Below the pieces are notes generated by a model. That model saw nothing but the letters and a program-made list of their open reading frames with translations. It searched no databases and had not been told where the DNA came from. Of a stretch of 64,000 nucleotides of DNA, positions 17,616 through 27,657 are shown one piece after another. The number at the start of each line of letters is the position of its first letter. Position 1 is the first letter of the stretch. The position numbers and the translations under genes were made by a program. The stretch lies in NCBI GenBank assembly GCA_016937795.1, contig JAFGVV010000045.1, positions 1-64,000 on the forward strand, in the 5' to 3' direction. This DNA comes from Paludibacteraceae bacterium. Lineage in GTDB: Bacteria; Bacteroidota; Bacteroidia; Bacteroidales; Paludibacteraceae.

Positions 17616-20600
17616 ATGATTAAATCACTCAAACAAAACAATTTGATTTCTCAGTTCAACGGTCATACTGCCATTTTTAGCAGCAACGACAAGCATAAGT
17701 TAATCTTAAAAATTATCCCAAAAATGAAATTTAAAAGGATCACCACTTTTTTAATCGCTTTTTTATTTGTGCTGAATACATCGGCACAACAAACCAAAGA
17801 AAATGCAATTTCTATCTCATTTCAGAATTTGGCTCTTTCCGATGCCATTAAGAAATTTGAAAGCGTAAGTAAGTGTACATTTTTCTACGATGCTTCTGTG
17901 GTAAACGTAAAACAGAAAGTAAGTCTGAATGTAAAAGATGCTTCGCTTTCGCAAGCCCTCAAACAGCTATTGCTGAACACTAATATCAGGTTCGAAATAA
18001 AAGATTCTGAAATTATCCTGTTTCCTGATAAGCCAACCGAAACGGGTAACAAAAAAAGCAAAAAGATAGCCGGTAAGGTTGTCGATCAAAACGGCGAACC
18101 GCTTATTGGTGTAAATATACGCGTAAAAGGTTCGGATGTGGGTACTATCAGTGACGTAAACGGAGAGTACAGCTTACAATCGGGAGCCAACGATGTGATT
18201 GTGGTTACCTATGTGGGTTATAATCCGAAAGAATATTCGGCTGCAATTTTAGGTGAAGGTTCACAAATTGTACTCGACGAAACTTCGCAACAAATGAAAG
18301 AAGTGATGGTGGTTGCCTACGGAACTCAGAAAAGAGCATCGGTAGTGGGCGCCATTACTTCGGTAGAACCAGGCAAGCTGAATATCTCAGCCACACGTTC
18401 GCTCAGCAACAACCTCGCCGGAAATGTGGCTGGTATTATTGGTGTGCAGCGTTCTGGCGAACCAGGCTACGACAACTCTGAATTCTGGATTCGTGGTATC
18501 AGTTCGTTCAGAGGCAGCCAGACGCCACTCGTGCTTGTGGACGGAATCGAGCGTTCGCTCAATGACATTGATATTGCCGAAATTGAAACTTTTTCGGTAC
18601 TTAAAGATGCTTCGGCAAGTGCGGTGTATGGTGTGCGCGGGGCGAATGGTGTAATTCTTATTACTACTAAAAGGGGATTTGCCGGAAAAACCAATATCAA
18701 CGTGTCGGTGGAGCATTCGGTTACACAGCCGGCTCAGTTACCGCAATTTTTAAATGCGGCAAATTATGTGACATTAATGAATAACATCAATATTCAGGAT
18801 CTTGGCTATCAGCTATATTCCGACGATGTGGTGGAAAAATACCGCAATGGATACGACCGCGAACTTTATCCGGATGTAAACTGGATTGATGCCATTACAA
18901 ACAACAATGCCAACAATACCCGTGCTTCGTTCGACCTGAGTGGTGGTAACGAAAAACTTCGTTACTCTTTTGTAGGAGCTTATTACAGCGAAACCGGTAT
19001 TACAACATCAGATCCTACCAAACAGTGGAATTCGGAAATCAATCTGAATCGCTTTAACCTTCGTACCAATGTGGATATGAATGTAACAAGCACTACTTTG
19101 CTTACATTCAATATCGGTGGTTATCTGCAACGTCGCAATGCACCATCGGCAAGTATCGACAATGTGTTTTCGAAAGCATTTCAAACACCACCTCACATTG
19201 TTCCCGAAAAATATATGGATGGCAAAATTGCCCGCCCAAAAGGTGGCGACAATCCCTGGGCCATGCTTACTCAAACCGGTTTTCAACGCGAAGCCAAAAG
19301 CAAACTAGAATCATTGTTTGCCATTGAGCAGGATTTGAAATTCCTTTTGCCGGGATTAAAAGCCAAAGGAATTTTCTCCTTCGATTATTTCTCGTTGAAT
19401 GGCGTAAAACGATCGGGTGAGCCTGTGTATTATACTGCTGCCATTGGTCGTGATGCCGAAACAGGCGAATTGCTTTTCTCCGATCCAGCTTCCGACGGGC
19501 AAGAGTTTCTGAACTACGAACAATGGTCGAATTACGGAAGCAACAGCACTTATTTCGAGGCAAATCTCTCCTACGATCATACTTTCGACGATGATCATTA
19601 CGTAAATGCACTGATTCTTTACAATCAGCGCGACTACGACGATGGCGCTCAGGTGCCTTATCGTAATCAGGGTTTTGCGGGTAGAGCAGCCTACACTTAC
19701 AAAGGACGTTATATTGCCGAGTTTAACTTTGGCTACAACGGATCGGAAAACTTTGCTCCTAACAAACGTTTTGGTTTCTTCCCCTCTGTGGCAACCGGCT
19801 GGATTGTTTCTGAAGAGCCTTTTATGGCTTCTGTACGCAATATTTTCTCAAAAACAAAAATTCGTGCGTCATACGGATTGGTTGGTAACGACAAGCTGGA
19901 TGGACGACGCTTTGCATATATCACCACTATTGGCTCGTCCAACGGCTATCGCTTCGGAAACTCGTCGTTGTTCTACGACAGAAGTGGCCGTCGCGAAGGG
20001 GACATTGGTGTACCTGATCTGACCTGGGAAACGGTAAAGAAAACCAATCTCGGACTCGAACTAGGACTCTGGAATATGATTGAAATTCAGGCCGATTATT
20101 TCCACGAACGACGTGAAGATATTTTTATGCAACGCCGCAATTATCCAAACTCTGCAGGTTTTGCTACTTTGCCATGGGCTAACTTTGGTATTGTGGAAAA
20201 TCAGGGAGTCGATTTTCAACTTACACTCAACAAACAAGTAAACAAAGACTGGTTTGTGTCGGCAAAAGGTAGCGCCACTTATGCCAAAAATAAAATCATC
20301 GAACAGGATGAGGATATTATGGTTGTGGGTACTCACCGCTCAAGCACCGGAAAACCTGCAGGACAAATTTTCGGGTTGATAGCAGATGGACTTTTCAGTG
20401 CCGACGATTTTGTGGATCTGAGTACAGGCGAATTGCAGCCTGATATTCCTGTTCATAAATTCACCGACCGCGTTTATCCCGGCGACATTAAATATCGTGA
20501 CCTCGATAACGACAACGAAATTACACTCAAGGATATGACCGCCATTGGCGGAACTGAAAATCCTGAATTTGTGTATGGATTTGGATTGAATACTACCTAT

Positions 20601-21050
20601 AAACGTGTGGATTTTGGATTTTTCTTTCAGGGAAATGGCAGAACTTACCGTATGATTGGCCGTGGCAATAACTTCCTGCCGGGTGCAGCTTTAGGGGCTA
20701 CCGGAAATATTTTTACCAATGCTACCGATGCATGGACCGAAGATAATCCGCGCGAAGACGTATTTTATCCACGCCTGCACATGGGTTACAATGCCAACAA
20801 CGCTCAGGCTTCGAGCTGGTGGTTGAAGGATATGAGTTTGCTTCGTCTGAAAAATGTGGAAATTGGTTACTCAGCGCCCAAACGTATGCTGGCCAATACA
20901 CCTTTCGAATATGGCAGAATCTTCGTGAGGGCAACAAATCTGTTTCACCTTTCAGGATTCAAATTGTGGGATCCTGAGCTAAGTACCGACAACGGATTAA
21001 AATATCCGATTATGAGCACTATATCAATGGGTCTTCAGATTAGATTGTAA
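17616..21050 (+). CDS. susC-like: SusC/RagA family TonB-linked outer membrane protein with N-terminal STN domain
   Basis: STN region ISISFQNLALSDAIKKFESVSKCTFFYDASVV; CarboxypepD_reg-like GKVVDQNGEPLIGVNIRVKGSDVGTISDVNGEYSL; plug VVVAYGTQKRASVVGAI; true start probably 17724 (MKFKRITTF signal peptide). Confidence 0.97.
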   Translation: MIKSLKQNNLISQFNGHTAIFSSNDKHKLILKIIPKMKFKRITTFLIAFLFVLNTSAQQTKENAISISFQNLALSDAIKKFESVSKCTFFYDASVVNVKQKVSLNVKDASLSQALKQLLLNTNIRFEIKDSEIILFPDKPTETGNKKSKKIAGKVVDQNGEPLIGVNIRVKGSDVGTISDVNGEYSLQSGANDVIVVTYVGYNPKEYSAAILGEGSQIVLDETSQQMKEVMVVAYGTQKRASVVGAITSVEPGKLNISATRSLSNNLAGNVAGIIGVQRSGEPGYDNSEFWIRGISSFRGSQTPLVLVDGIERSLNDIDIAEIETFSVLKDASASAVYGVRGANGVILITTKRGFAGKTNINVSVEHSVTQPAQLPQFLNAANYVTLMNNINIQDLGYQLYSDDVVEKYRNGYDRELYPDVNWIDAITNNNANNTRASFDLSGGNEKLRYSFVGAYYSETGITTSDPTKQWNSEINLNRFNLRTNVDMNVTSTTLLTFNIGGYLQRRNAPSASIDNVFSKAFQTPPHIVPEKYMDGKIARPKGGDNPWAMLTQTGFQREAKSKLESLFAIEQDLKFLLPGLKAKGIFSFDYFSLNGVKRSGEPVYYTAAIGRDAETGELLFSDPASDGQEFLNYEQWSNYGSNSTYFEANLSYDHTFDDDHYVNALILYNQRDYDDGAQVPYRNQGFAGRAAYTYKGRYIAEFNFGYNGSENFAPNKRFGFFPSVATGWIVSEEPFMASVRNIFSKTKIRASYGLVGNDKLDGRRFAYITTIGSSNGYRFGNSSLFYDRSGRREGDIGVPDLTWETVKKTNLGLELGLWNMIEIQADYFHERREDIFMQRRNYPNSAGFATLPWANFGIVENQGVDFQLTLNKQVNKDWFVSAKGSATYAKNKIIEQDEDIMVVGTHRSSTGKPAGQIFGLIADGLFSADDFVDLSTGELQPDIPVHKFTDRVYPGDIKYRDLDNDNEITLKDMTAIGGTENPEFVYGFGLNTTYKRVDFGFFFQGNGRTYRMIGRGNNFLPGAALGATGNIFTNATDAWTEDNPREDVFYPRLHMGYNANNAQASSWWLKDMSLLRLKNVEIGYSAPKRMLANTPFEYGRIFVRATNLFHLSGFKLWDPELSTDNGLKYPIMSTISMGLQIRL

Positions 21051-21099
21051 CACACACATTATTAAGCAATAAATTTATCAAGACTAAGAAATTACTGGT

Positions 21100-23061
21100 T
21101 TGATAACTTTAAAAACAATTCTCACAATGAAAAATAACATATTGAAATATACAGTTCTTTTACTCATACTCATTTTTACAGTTCCTTCCTGCGATTTTCT
21201 CGACAATGCACCGGATGGGGAAATAACACTGGAAATGATTTTTAATGACAAAAACAGAACTGAAGAGTGGCTTGCCGCCGTCTACAGCGAAGTGCCCGAT
21301 CCCTACACGCACATGATGAAAAACTACGATGCCTATGCCGACGACTATTCTCCTTCGGCTGGCTGGGAGCCTTTCGACTGGGATGTAATCAGTAAAATTA
21401 AAGGTAACTGGAACTCAGAAAGTCCCTGGAATGGTAATTTCTGGGGAAATTTACCTGTCCGCATTCGTTCGGCTTACATTTTTATCAATAATGTAAAACC
21501 CTTGCCCGAACAGTTGGTGTACGAAAAAGATGTGCAGATAATGAAAGCCGAAGCACGTTTTCTGATTGCTTATTACTATTACCTGCTTGTAAACACCTAT
21601 GGCGCAATTCCTTTGCAAACATGGTTGTCTGATTTTGATGAGTCGACTGATGCTTTGATGATTGGTCAGACTCCTTACGATCAGGCTATCAACTGGATTG
21701 ATAACGAACTGAAGGAAGTAGCCAAAATTCTTCCTCCGAAATATCTTGAACCACGACTTTATGGCCGTGCTACTTCGGTAATGGCTCAGGCTGTGCGTGC
21801 ACGCATGCTTTTGTTTGCTGCCAGTCCGCTTGTAAACGGAAACACCGATGCTGATTATGCCAATTTTGTAAACAACAAAGACGAAAAAATCTTCAACTCG
21901 GTTTATGATGCTCAAAAATGGAAACGGGCTGTAGATGCCAACAAAGAGCTTATCAATCTGGCTGAAGGAAACGGTTACAAACTGTACGTGGAACTTAACG
22001 ACGATGGTACTATCGATCCTTTCATGTCGTACTGCAACATGAGTTTTGTGGAATTCCATCAGGGAAATACCGAAATTCTGTTCCCGCGTCCGTCCACTGA
22101 TTACAGTTATATGGAAGGTCATGCAGCTCCTCGTGGTTCGCAGGGTCAGGGCGGACTTGGAGTAACGCAAAGTCTGGTGGATGCATTCTTCATGAACAAC
22201 GGACTTCCGGCTATTTCAGGCTACGATGCCACACGCAACCCCATTATTAATACAGCTTCAGGTTATAAGGAAAAAGGATTTTCGGTTGTTCCTGATCGTC
22301 GCAAAACTAAATGGATTGAAGGAAGTCCCGACGCAAGTGCTGCTCAGGAAGTAAATACTGTGGTTCCGGCCGGAACTTTCAACATGTACGTAAACCGCGA
22401 AGCACGTTTTTATGTATCGGTTTATTTCAATGGCGCTTGGTACAAGGAATCGAACAGATATCTCGATTTCTACAGAGGTGGTGTCGATGGCGGACCGCTT
22501 ACCGGTTCGGTTTGGGATGCTCCGCAAAACGGTTATTTGCTCCGCAAACGCATGCACCCACGCACCAATATCAAAAACGGAACACGCCCGTATCGCCCGG
22601 GAATTTTGTATCGTCTGGCCGAAGCGTATCTCAATTATGCCGAGGCGCTTAACGAATGGGATCCTGCACAAACCACCGAAATTCTGACTTATGTAAACAA
22701 AGTGCGCGAACGTGCGGGCATTCCGACTTATGGCTCGGGAGTTGATCAGGTTCCGGCGCCAAACGGACAGGAAGCAATGCGCGAAGCCATTCGTCGTGAA
22801 CGGAGGGTGGAATTCAATTGCGAGTACGCCATTCGCTACGATGACATTCGTCGCTGGAAACAGATGGATCTGCTCAAAGGCGATTTCGATGGAATGAACT
22901 TCGACGGCACTAAGAAAAGCGATAACGAAGCCGATCCTTTGTCGTATTATTTCCGCAAAGTGTATATCACCAGAGCATTCAGCGATAAAAACTACTGGAT
23001 TCCGATTCACCAGAATCAGCTGGATAAAAATCCAAATCTGAGACAAATTCCAAAATGGTAA
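21100..23061 (+). CDS. susD-like: SusD/RagB family nutrient-binding lipoprotein
   Basis: Lipobox FTVPSCDFLD; YYYLLVNTYGAIPLQ; RPGILYRLAEAYLNYAEALNEWDP; RRERRVEFNCEYAIRYDDIRRWK. Confidence 0.97.
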   Translation: MITLKTILTMKNNILKYTVLLLILIFTVPSCDFLDNAPDGEITLEMIFNDKNRTEEWLAAVYSEVPDPYTHMMKNYDAYADDYSPSAGWEPFDWDVISKIKGNWNSESPWNGNFWGNLPVRIRSAYIFINNVKPLPEQLVYEKDVQIMKAEARFLIAYYYYLLVNTYGAIPLQTWLSDFDESTDALMIGQTPYDQAINWIDNELKEVAKILPPKYLEPRLYGRATSVMAQAVRARMLLFAASPLVNGNTDADYANFVNNKDEKIFNSVYDAQKWKRAVDANKELINLAEGNGYKLYVELNDDGTIDPFMSYCNMSFVEFHQGNTEILFPRPSTDYSYMEGHAAPRGSQGQGGLGVTQSLVDAFFMNNGLPAISGYDATRNPIINTASGYKEKGFSVVPDRRKTKWIEGSPDASAAQEVNTVVPAGTFNMYVNREARFYVSVYFNGAWYKESNRYLDFYRGGVDGGPLTGSVWDAPQNGYLLRKRMHPRTNIKNGTRPYRPGILYRLAEAYLNYAEALNEWDPAQTTEILTYVNKVRERAGIPTYGSGVDQVPAPNGQEAMREAIRRERRVEFNCEYAIRYDDIRRWKQMDLLKGDFDGMNFDGTKKSDNEADPLSYYFRKVYITRAFSDKNYWIPIHQNQLDKNPNLRQIPKW

Positions 23062-24212
23062 ATTGCGGTAACGAAACATTTATAAATCACTGTAAATCTA
23101 TTAAAATGAAAGTATTATTTAAAATATTAGTAGCATTTATTGCTCTGACTTTTATGAGCTGCGAACCCGAGGAAACCGTTGCTCCTGAAAGAAATCAGCT
23201 AAAAATATCGACTACCGAAGAAGTGGTTGTGCTCGATGAGAACAAACCCGAAGAGCCTGTGCTGACTTTTACCTGGAACGAAGCCGAGGAAATTGGTCCC
23301 GATTACAGTTTCACCTATATTCTGCGACTCGACATTGCCGACAACGAATTCGAAACAGCCATCGATCCGGTGGTTATGGGCGAGGGCGTGTTTTCGTACA
23401 GTTTCAAAACAGCCGAACTTTACGAATACATTGTGGAAAAATGGCATGGCGTGGCCGGTCAGATTACGCAAATTGAAGCCCGCATTGTGGCCAAAGTAAA
23501 CGGACCAAAATTTATGTATCCCGAAATAGCCACAACCAAAGTGTCGGTTCAGACTTATTTGCCTGCATCGCAGCCGCTTTATTTGCTCGGTACTTCTACG
23601 CCTGCCGGACTCGATCCGAATCAGGCCATTAGAATGACCGAAGTGTCGAATGGTAAAATATACACGTGGAAAGGCGAACTTGTACAGGGAAATCTGAAGT
23701 TTATTACGCAGTTTGGTTCTATGCTTCCATCGCTGAATCGTGGCGAAGAAGACAGTGTCCTGGTGCAGCGCAATGAGTTGACTGAGCCTGACGATTATTT
23801 CGCCATCAATCAGCCCGGACTTTATTACATCTATCTTTCGAAAAAGACGATGAAAATCAGTATCAGCCGATTGAAATATCAGAATATTTATATTGTTGGT
23901 AACGCAACCACTGCTGAGTGGAGCATCGATAATCCTATTGAAATGACGCCTGATGCGGTTAATCCTGCTGTGTTTACAGTTCAGACTACGCTGAAAGAAG
24001 GTGAACTTAAAATGCCAACAGCTAAATCGTGGGATTCGCCGACATTCAGACCATTGAAAGCCGATGGTTCTATTTTAGAAACTGAAGTACAGGTGTCGTC
24101 GGCTGCCGATGGAGCTGCCGATTACAAATGGAAAGTGACAGCAGCGCAGGTGGGAACTTACAAAATCACCCTCGATACCGAAAAGAATAAGATCTCATTT
24201 GTAAAAATATGA
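23055..24212 (+). CDS. susE-like: SusE-like surface glycan-binding lipoprotein
   Basis: Lipobox LTFMSCEPEE; SusE N-terminal TFTWNEAEEIGPDYSFTYILRLD; SusE/F-type repeats YLLGTSTPAGLDPNQAIRMT, YIVGNATTAEWSIDNPIEMT; likely start 23106. Confidence 0.9.
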   Translation: MVNCGNETFINHCKSIKMKVLFKILVAFIALTFMSCEPEETVAPERNQLKISTTEEVVVLDENKPEEPVLTFTWNEAEEIGPDYSFTYILRLDIADNEFETAIDPVVMGEGVFSYSFKTAELYEYIVEKWHGVAGQITQIEARIVAKVNGPKFMYPEIATTKVSVQTYLPASQPLYLLGTSTPAGLDPNQAIRMTEVSNGKIYTWKGELVQGNLKFITQFGSMLPSLNRGEEDSVLVQRNELTEPDDYFAINQPGLYYIYLSKKTMKISISRLKYQNIYIVGNATTAEWSIDNPIEMTPDAVNPAVFTVQTTLKEGELKMPTAKSWDSPTFRPLKADGSILETEVQVSSAADGAADYKWKVTAAQVGTYKITLDTEKNKISFVKI

Positions 24213-25420
24213 TTATAAAAAAGTTGTTTTTGTTGACTGTTATTGCAGCTGCTTTATGCAGTTGCAATAACAACAATGAACCTGATATTATTGCCAAAAA
24301 GCCCGATGCAAAGCAATCGGTTGATACACTGTACATAAAAAAAGCCGAAGCCACGTTCGACAAAATGTTCGAACTGTTTTGGTACGACCGTATGAAAATT
24401 ATGTACGACAAATATCCCAACCTGATGGCCACGAACACCAATACAAGCAGCTATCCCTACGAAGTGGGTTATGCGTTTGTGTGGGGTTATGGTTCGGTTT
24501 TGTCGGCCTACAATACCATTTTTCAACACAGTCCGGATTTCAGCAATTTTGAGAAAAAGTATAAAGACAAAATCAAAGACGGGCTCGAAATTTATTACAA
24601 TACCAGTAAAAAACCGGCTGCTTATGCCTGTTTTCCAAACGATTGGGACGATCGCTTTTACGACGATAATATCTGGCTGGGAATTGATTTAGTGGAACTT
24701 TACGACAGAACAAAAGATAACTGGTATCTGGATAAAGCAAAAATTGTATGGAATTTTGTCCTTTCAGGGAAAGACAATGTGCTTGGAGGCGGCATTTACT
24801 GGAAAGAAGGAGATAAAACAAGTAAAAATACCTGTTCCAATGCTCCGGCTGCGGTTTTTGGTCTGAAACTTTATCAAACAACAAAAGACGAAAGCTATCT
24901 CAATACTTCGAAAGAATTATACGAGTGGACCAAAAAGAACCTGCAGGATCCTGCTGATCATCTTTATTGGGACAATATTAAAACAAACGGAACCATTGAG
25001 AAACCGAAGTTTTCGTACAACTCAGGCCAAATGCTTCAGGCAGCAGTATTGCTTTACAACATTACAAAAAACGAAAAATATCTGAATGATGCCCGACTGA
25101 TTGCAGAATCGGCTTACAACTATTATTTCGAAAAATACATGTTGCCAACAGGCGAAACCATCACGGTTTTGAAAAAAGGCAGTCTTTGGTTTCACGCCAT
25201 TATGTTCCGTGGTTTTGCCGAATTGCATCCAGTGGATAAAAACATGAAATACCTGTCGGCTTTCAAACAATCGCTCGACCATGCGTGGCGTTATGCCCGC
25301 GATGCGCAAAGCGGACTGTTCAGCTCCGACCTGAGCGGACGAACTACCGACAACGAAAAAGATCTTTTAACGCAGGGCGGAATTATTGAAATGTATGCCC
25401 GTATTGCAACTCTTCAGTAG
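24209..25420 (+). CDS. GH76 family lipoprotein, putative endo-alpha-1,6-mannanase-like
   Basis: Lipobox ALCSCNNN; FYDDNIWLGIDLVELYD (GH76 Asp-Asp motif), GGGIYWKEG, LYWDNI..NG, FSYNSGQMLQAAVLLY. Confidence 0.85.
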   Translation: MIIKKLFLLTVIAAALCSCNNNNEPDIIAKKPDAKQSVDTLYIKKAEATFDKMFELFWYDRMKIMYDKYPNLMATNTNTSSYPYEVGYAFVWGYGSVLSAYNTIFQHSPDFSNFEKKYKDKIKDGLEIYYNTSKKPAAYACFPNDWDDRFYDDNIWLGIDLVELYDRTKDNWYLDKAKIVWNFVLSGKDNVLGGGIYWKEGDKTSKNTCSNAPAAVFGLKLYQTTKDESYLNTSKELYEWTKKNLQDPADHLYWDNIKTNGTIEKPKFSYNSGQMLQAAVLLYNITKNEKYLNDARLIAESAYNYYFEKYMLPTGETITVLKKGSLWFHAIMFRGFAELHPVDKNMKYLSAFKQSLDHAWRYARDAQSGLFSSDLSGRTTDNEKDLLTQGGIIEMYARIATLQ

Positions 25421-25441
25421 AAATTATTTTTTATACATATC

Positions 25442-27607
25442 ATGAATATCAGGAAAATAACACTTTTATTATTTACAGTTTTCTGTATTGCAGGCATTCG
25501 TGCTGCCGATGTCACTATTCAACGTTCCACACTTGTGGGCAATGGCATTGTGGAATTTATTCCCACAGGTTTCGACAAGAATAAAACACCTTCGTTGATT
25601 CTGAAAGAGGAACCAAAATCAATAGGCAATGTGCCTGCAGGTTGGTCGCTCGTGCCTGAATTTACTGTTGTCAACAACAAAGCCAATGCAAAGCTGAAAA
25701 TTTCGGGCGACGTAAGTTTATACGGAGGCGGTGAAGTAACCGGGCCACTTTTGCGCAACGGACAGTATATTAAACTCTGGAATACCGACACCGGAGCTTA
25801 TGGCGTGGATGGTGGAAAACGTCTTTATCAGTCGCATCCGTGGGTTATGGGTGTTCGTCGCGATGGTACTGCGTTCGGAATTATTTTCGACAGCTCGTGG
25901 AAATCGGAACTTTACAGCAATTCAACCGAAATTGCTTTTAATACCGAAGGAGCGCTTTTCCGTGTCTACATTATTGACCGCGAATCGCCGCAGGAGGTTT
26001 TAAAAGGTCTTGCCGAACTCACTGGAACAATTCAAATGCCTCCAATGTGGAGTTTGGGATATCATCAATGTCGTTTTTCGTATACGCCCGACAGCCGTGT
26101 GAGGGAAGTGGCTGAAACTTTCAGAGCAAAAAATATTCCCTGCGATGTACTTTGGATGGACATTGACTATATGGATGGGTATCGCGTATTCACTTTTCAT
26201 CCGCAAAACTTCCCTGATCCGCGTGCGTTGAACGACGATTTGCACAAAAAAGGTTTCAAATCGGTTTACATGATCGACCCGGGCGTAAAAGTAGATAACA
26301 ACTATAGCATTTACCAATCGGGAAAAGCGAACGATGTATGGGTGAAAAAGCCAAACGGAGAAGAATATCACGGTAAAGTATGGCCGGGCGATTGTACATT
26401 CCCCGATTTTACAATGCCACATGCACGCAAATGGTGGGCAGGTTTATACAAAGATTTTATGGCCACAGGCATCGATGGCGTTTGGAACGACATGAACGAA
26501 CCTGCTGTAAACGACAACGAACTTCCTGAAAATATGCGTTTAGGAACAATGCCTTACGAAACGCCGCATCGTGGTGGAGGCGATCTTCCTGCAGGTCCGC
26601 ATTTGCTTTATCACAATGCTTATGGTCGTTTGATGGTGGAAGCCTCGCTGGATGGAATTAAGGCTGCACAACCCGAGAAACGTCCGTTTTTGCTTACCCG
26701 TGCAAACCTGTTGGGCGGTCAGCGTTATGCCGCAACCTGGACGGGCGATAACTGGGCAGGAACAGAACACATGAAACTGTCAGTTCCCATGTCGCTGACA
26801 TTGGGATTGTCGGGACAACCTTACAGCGGACCGGACATAGGTGGATTTTTGAACAATACTTCGGGCGAACTTTGGGCCGAATGGCTTGGTTTTGGTGTGT
26901 TTTTACCTTTTGTTCGCGGACATGCCTGTGCCGGAACAAACGACAAAGAACCCTGGGCTTTTGGTCCTGAAATTGAAAAAACATCGCGCATTGCATTGGA
27001 GCGTCGTTATCGTCTGCTTCCATTTTTCTACACATTGTTTTACAATTCGCACAAAACAGGTTTGCCTGTAATGTCGCCTGTTTTCTTTGCAAATCCCAAA
27101 GATTTACGTCTGCGAACCGAGGAGGAAGCTTTCCTGTTGGGCGAAGATATGCTTGTAGTGCCTTCGTTTGCCAAAAATCCTACATTGCCTTATGGTATTT
27201 GGGAAACAGTGAGTCTTGTGAACGGCGATATGCAGGATAAATATCAGGCTACGCTGAAAGTAAGAGGCGGAAGCATTATTCCTGCGGGAAAAATTATTCA
27301 GAACACCACCGAAAAATCTTTTGATCCACTCACGCTAATTGTTTGTCTCAACGAACAGGGCAAAGCTACGGGAAAACTATACACCGATGCAGGCGAAGGA
27401 TGGTCGTTCGAGTGCGGGGATTACGGACTGCTTACATTTACAGCCGAGCGCAATGGAAACGTGGTGAATATCCGCATGTCGAATAAAGAAGGTAAAAGAA
27501 AAATTGAAAAGGAAATTAAAACAATAAATGCCGAAGTTCTTTTGAACGGAAAGGTATACAAAGGCACCGGATCGCTGAAAAGCGGTATTAAGGTCACAGT
27601 AAATTAG
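25442..27607 (+). CDS. GH31 family alpha-glycosidase
   Basis: DGVWNDMNEPA nucleophile motif, ATWTGDNWAGTEH, PYSGPDIGGF. Confidence 0.96.
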   Translation: MNIRKITLLLFTVFCIAGIRAADVTIQRSTLVGNGIVEFIPTGFDKNKTPSLILKEEPKSIGNVPAGWSLVPEFTVVNNKANAKLKISGDVSLYGGGEVTGPLLRNGQYIKLWNTDTGAYGVDGGKRLYQSHPWVMGVRRDGTAFGIIFDSSWKSELYSNSTEIAFNTEGALFRVYIIDRESPQEVLKGLAELTGTIQMPPMWSLGYHQCRFSYTPDSRVREVAETFRAKNIPCDVLWMDIDYMDGYRVFTFHPQNFPDPRALNDDLHKKGFKSVYMIDPGVKVDNNYSIYQSGKANDVWVKKPNGEEYHGKVWPGDCTFPDFTMPHARKWWAGLYKDFMATGIDGVWNDMNEPAVNDNELPENMRLGTMPYETPHRGGGDLPAGPHLLYHNAYGRLMVEASLDGIKAAQPEKRPFLLTRANLLGGQRYAATWTGDNWAGTEHMKLSVPMSLTLGLSGQPYSGPDIGGFLNNTSGELWAEWLGFGVFLPFVRGHACAGTNDKEPWAFGPEIEKTSRIALERRYRLLPFFYTLFYNSHKTGLPVMSPVFFANPKDLRLRTEEEAFLLGEDMLVVPSFAKNPTLPYGIWETVSLVNGDMQDKYQATLKVRGGSIIPAGKIIQNTTEKSFDPLTLIVCLNEQGKATGKLYTDAGEGWSFECGDYGLLTFTAERNGNVVNIRMSNKEGKRKIEKEIKTINAEVLLNGKVYKGTGSLKSGIKVTVN

Positions 27608-27657
27608 CACTGTTGTTTAGTTAACACAGTAATCTTAAATCACAAACAAATCACACA

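Noticed and set aside
21451-22170. 239-aa antisense ORF opposite SusD
   Set aside because: Same reason: shadow of a conserved coding region.
22258-23079. 273-aa antisense ORF opposite SusD
   Set aside because: Composition is an antisense shadow of a well-supported SusD CDS; no recognisable domain or start signals.
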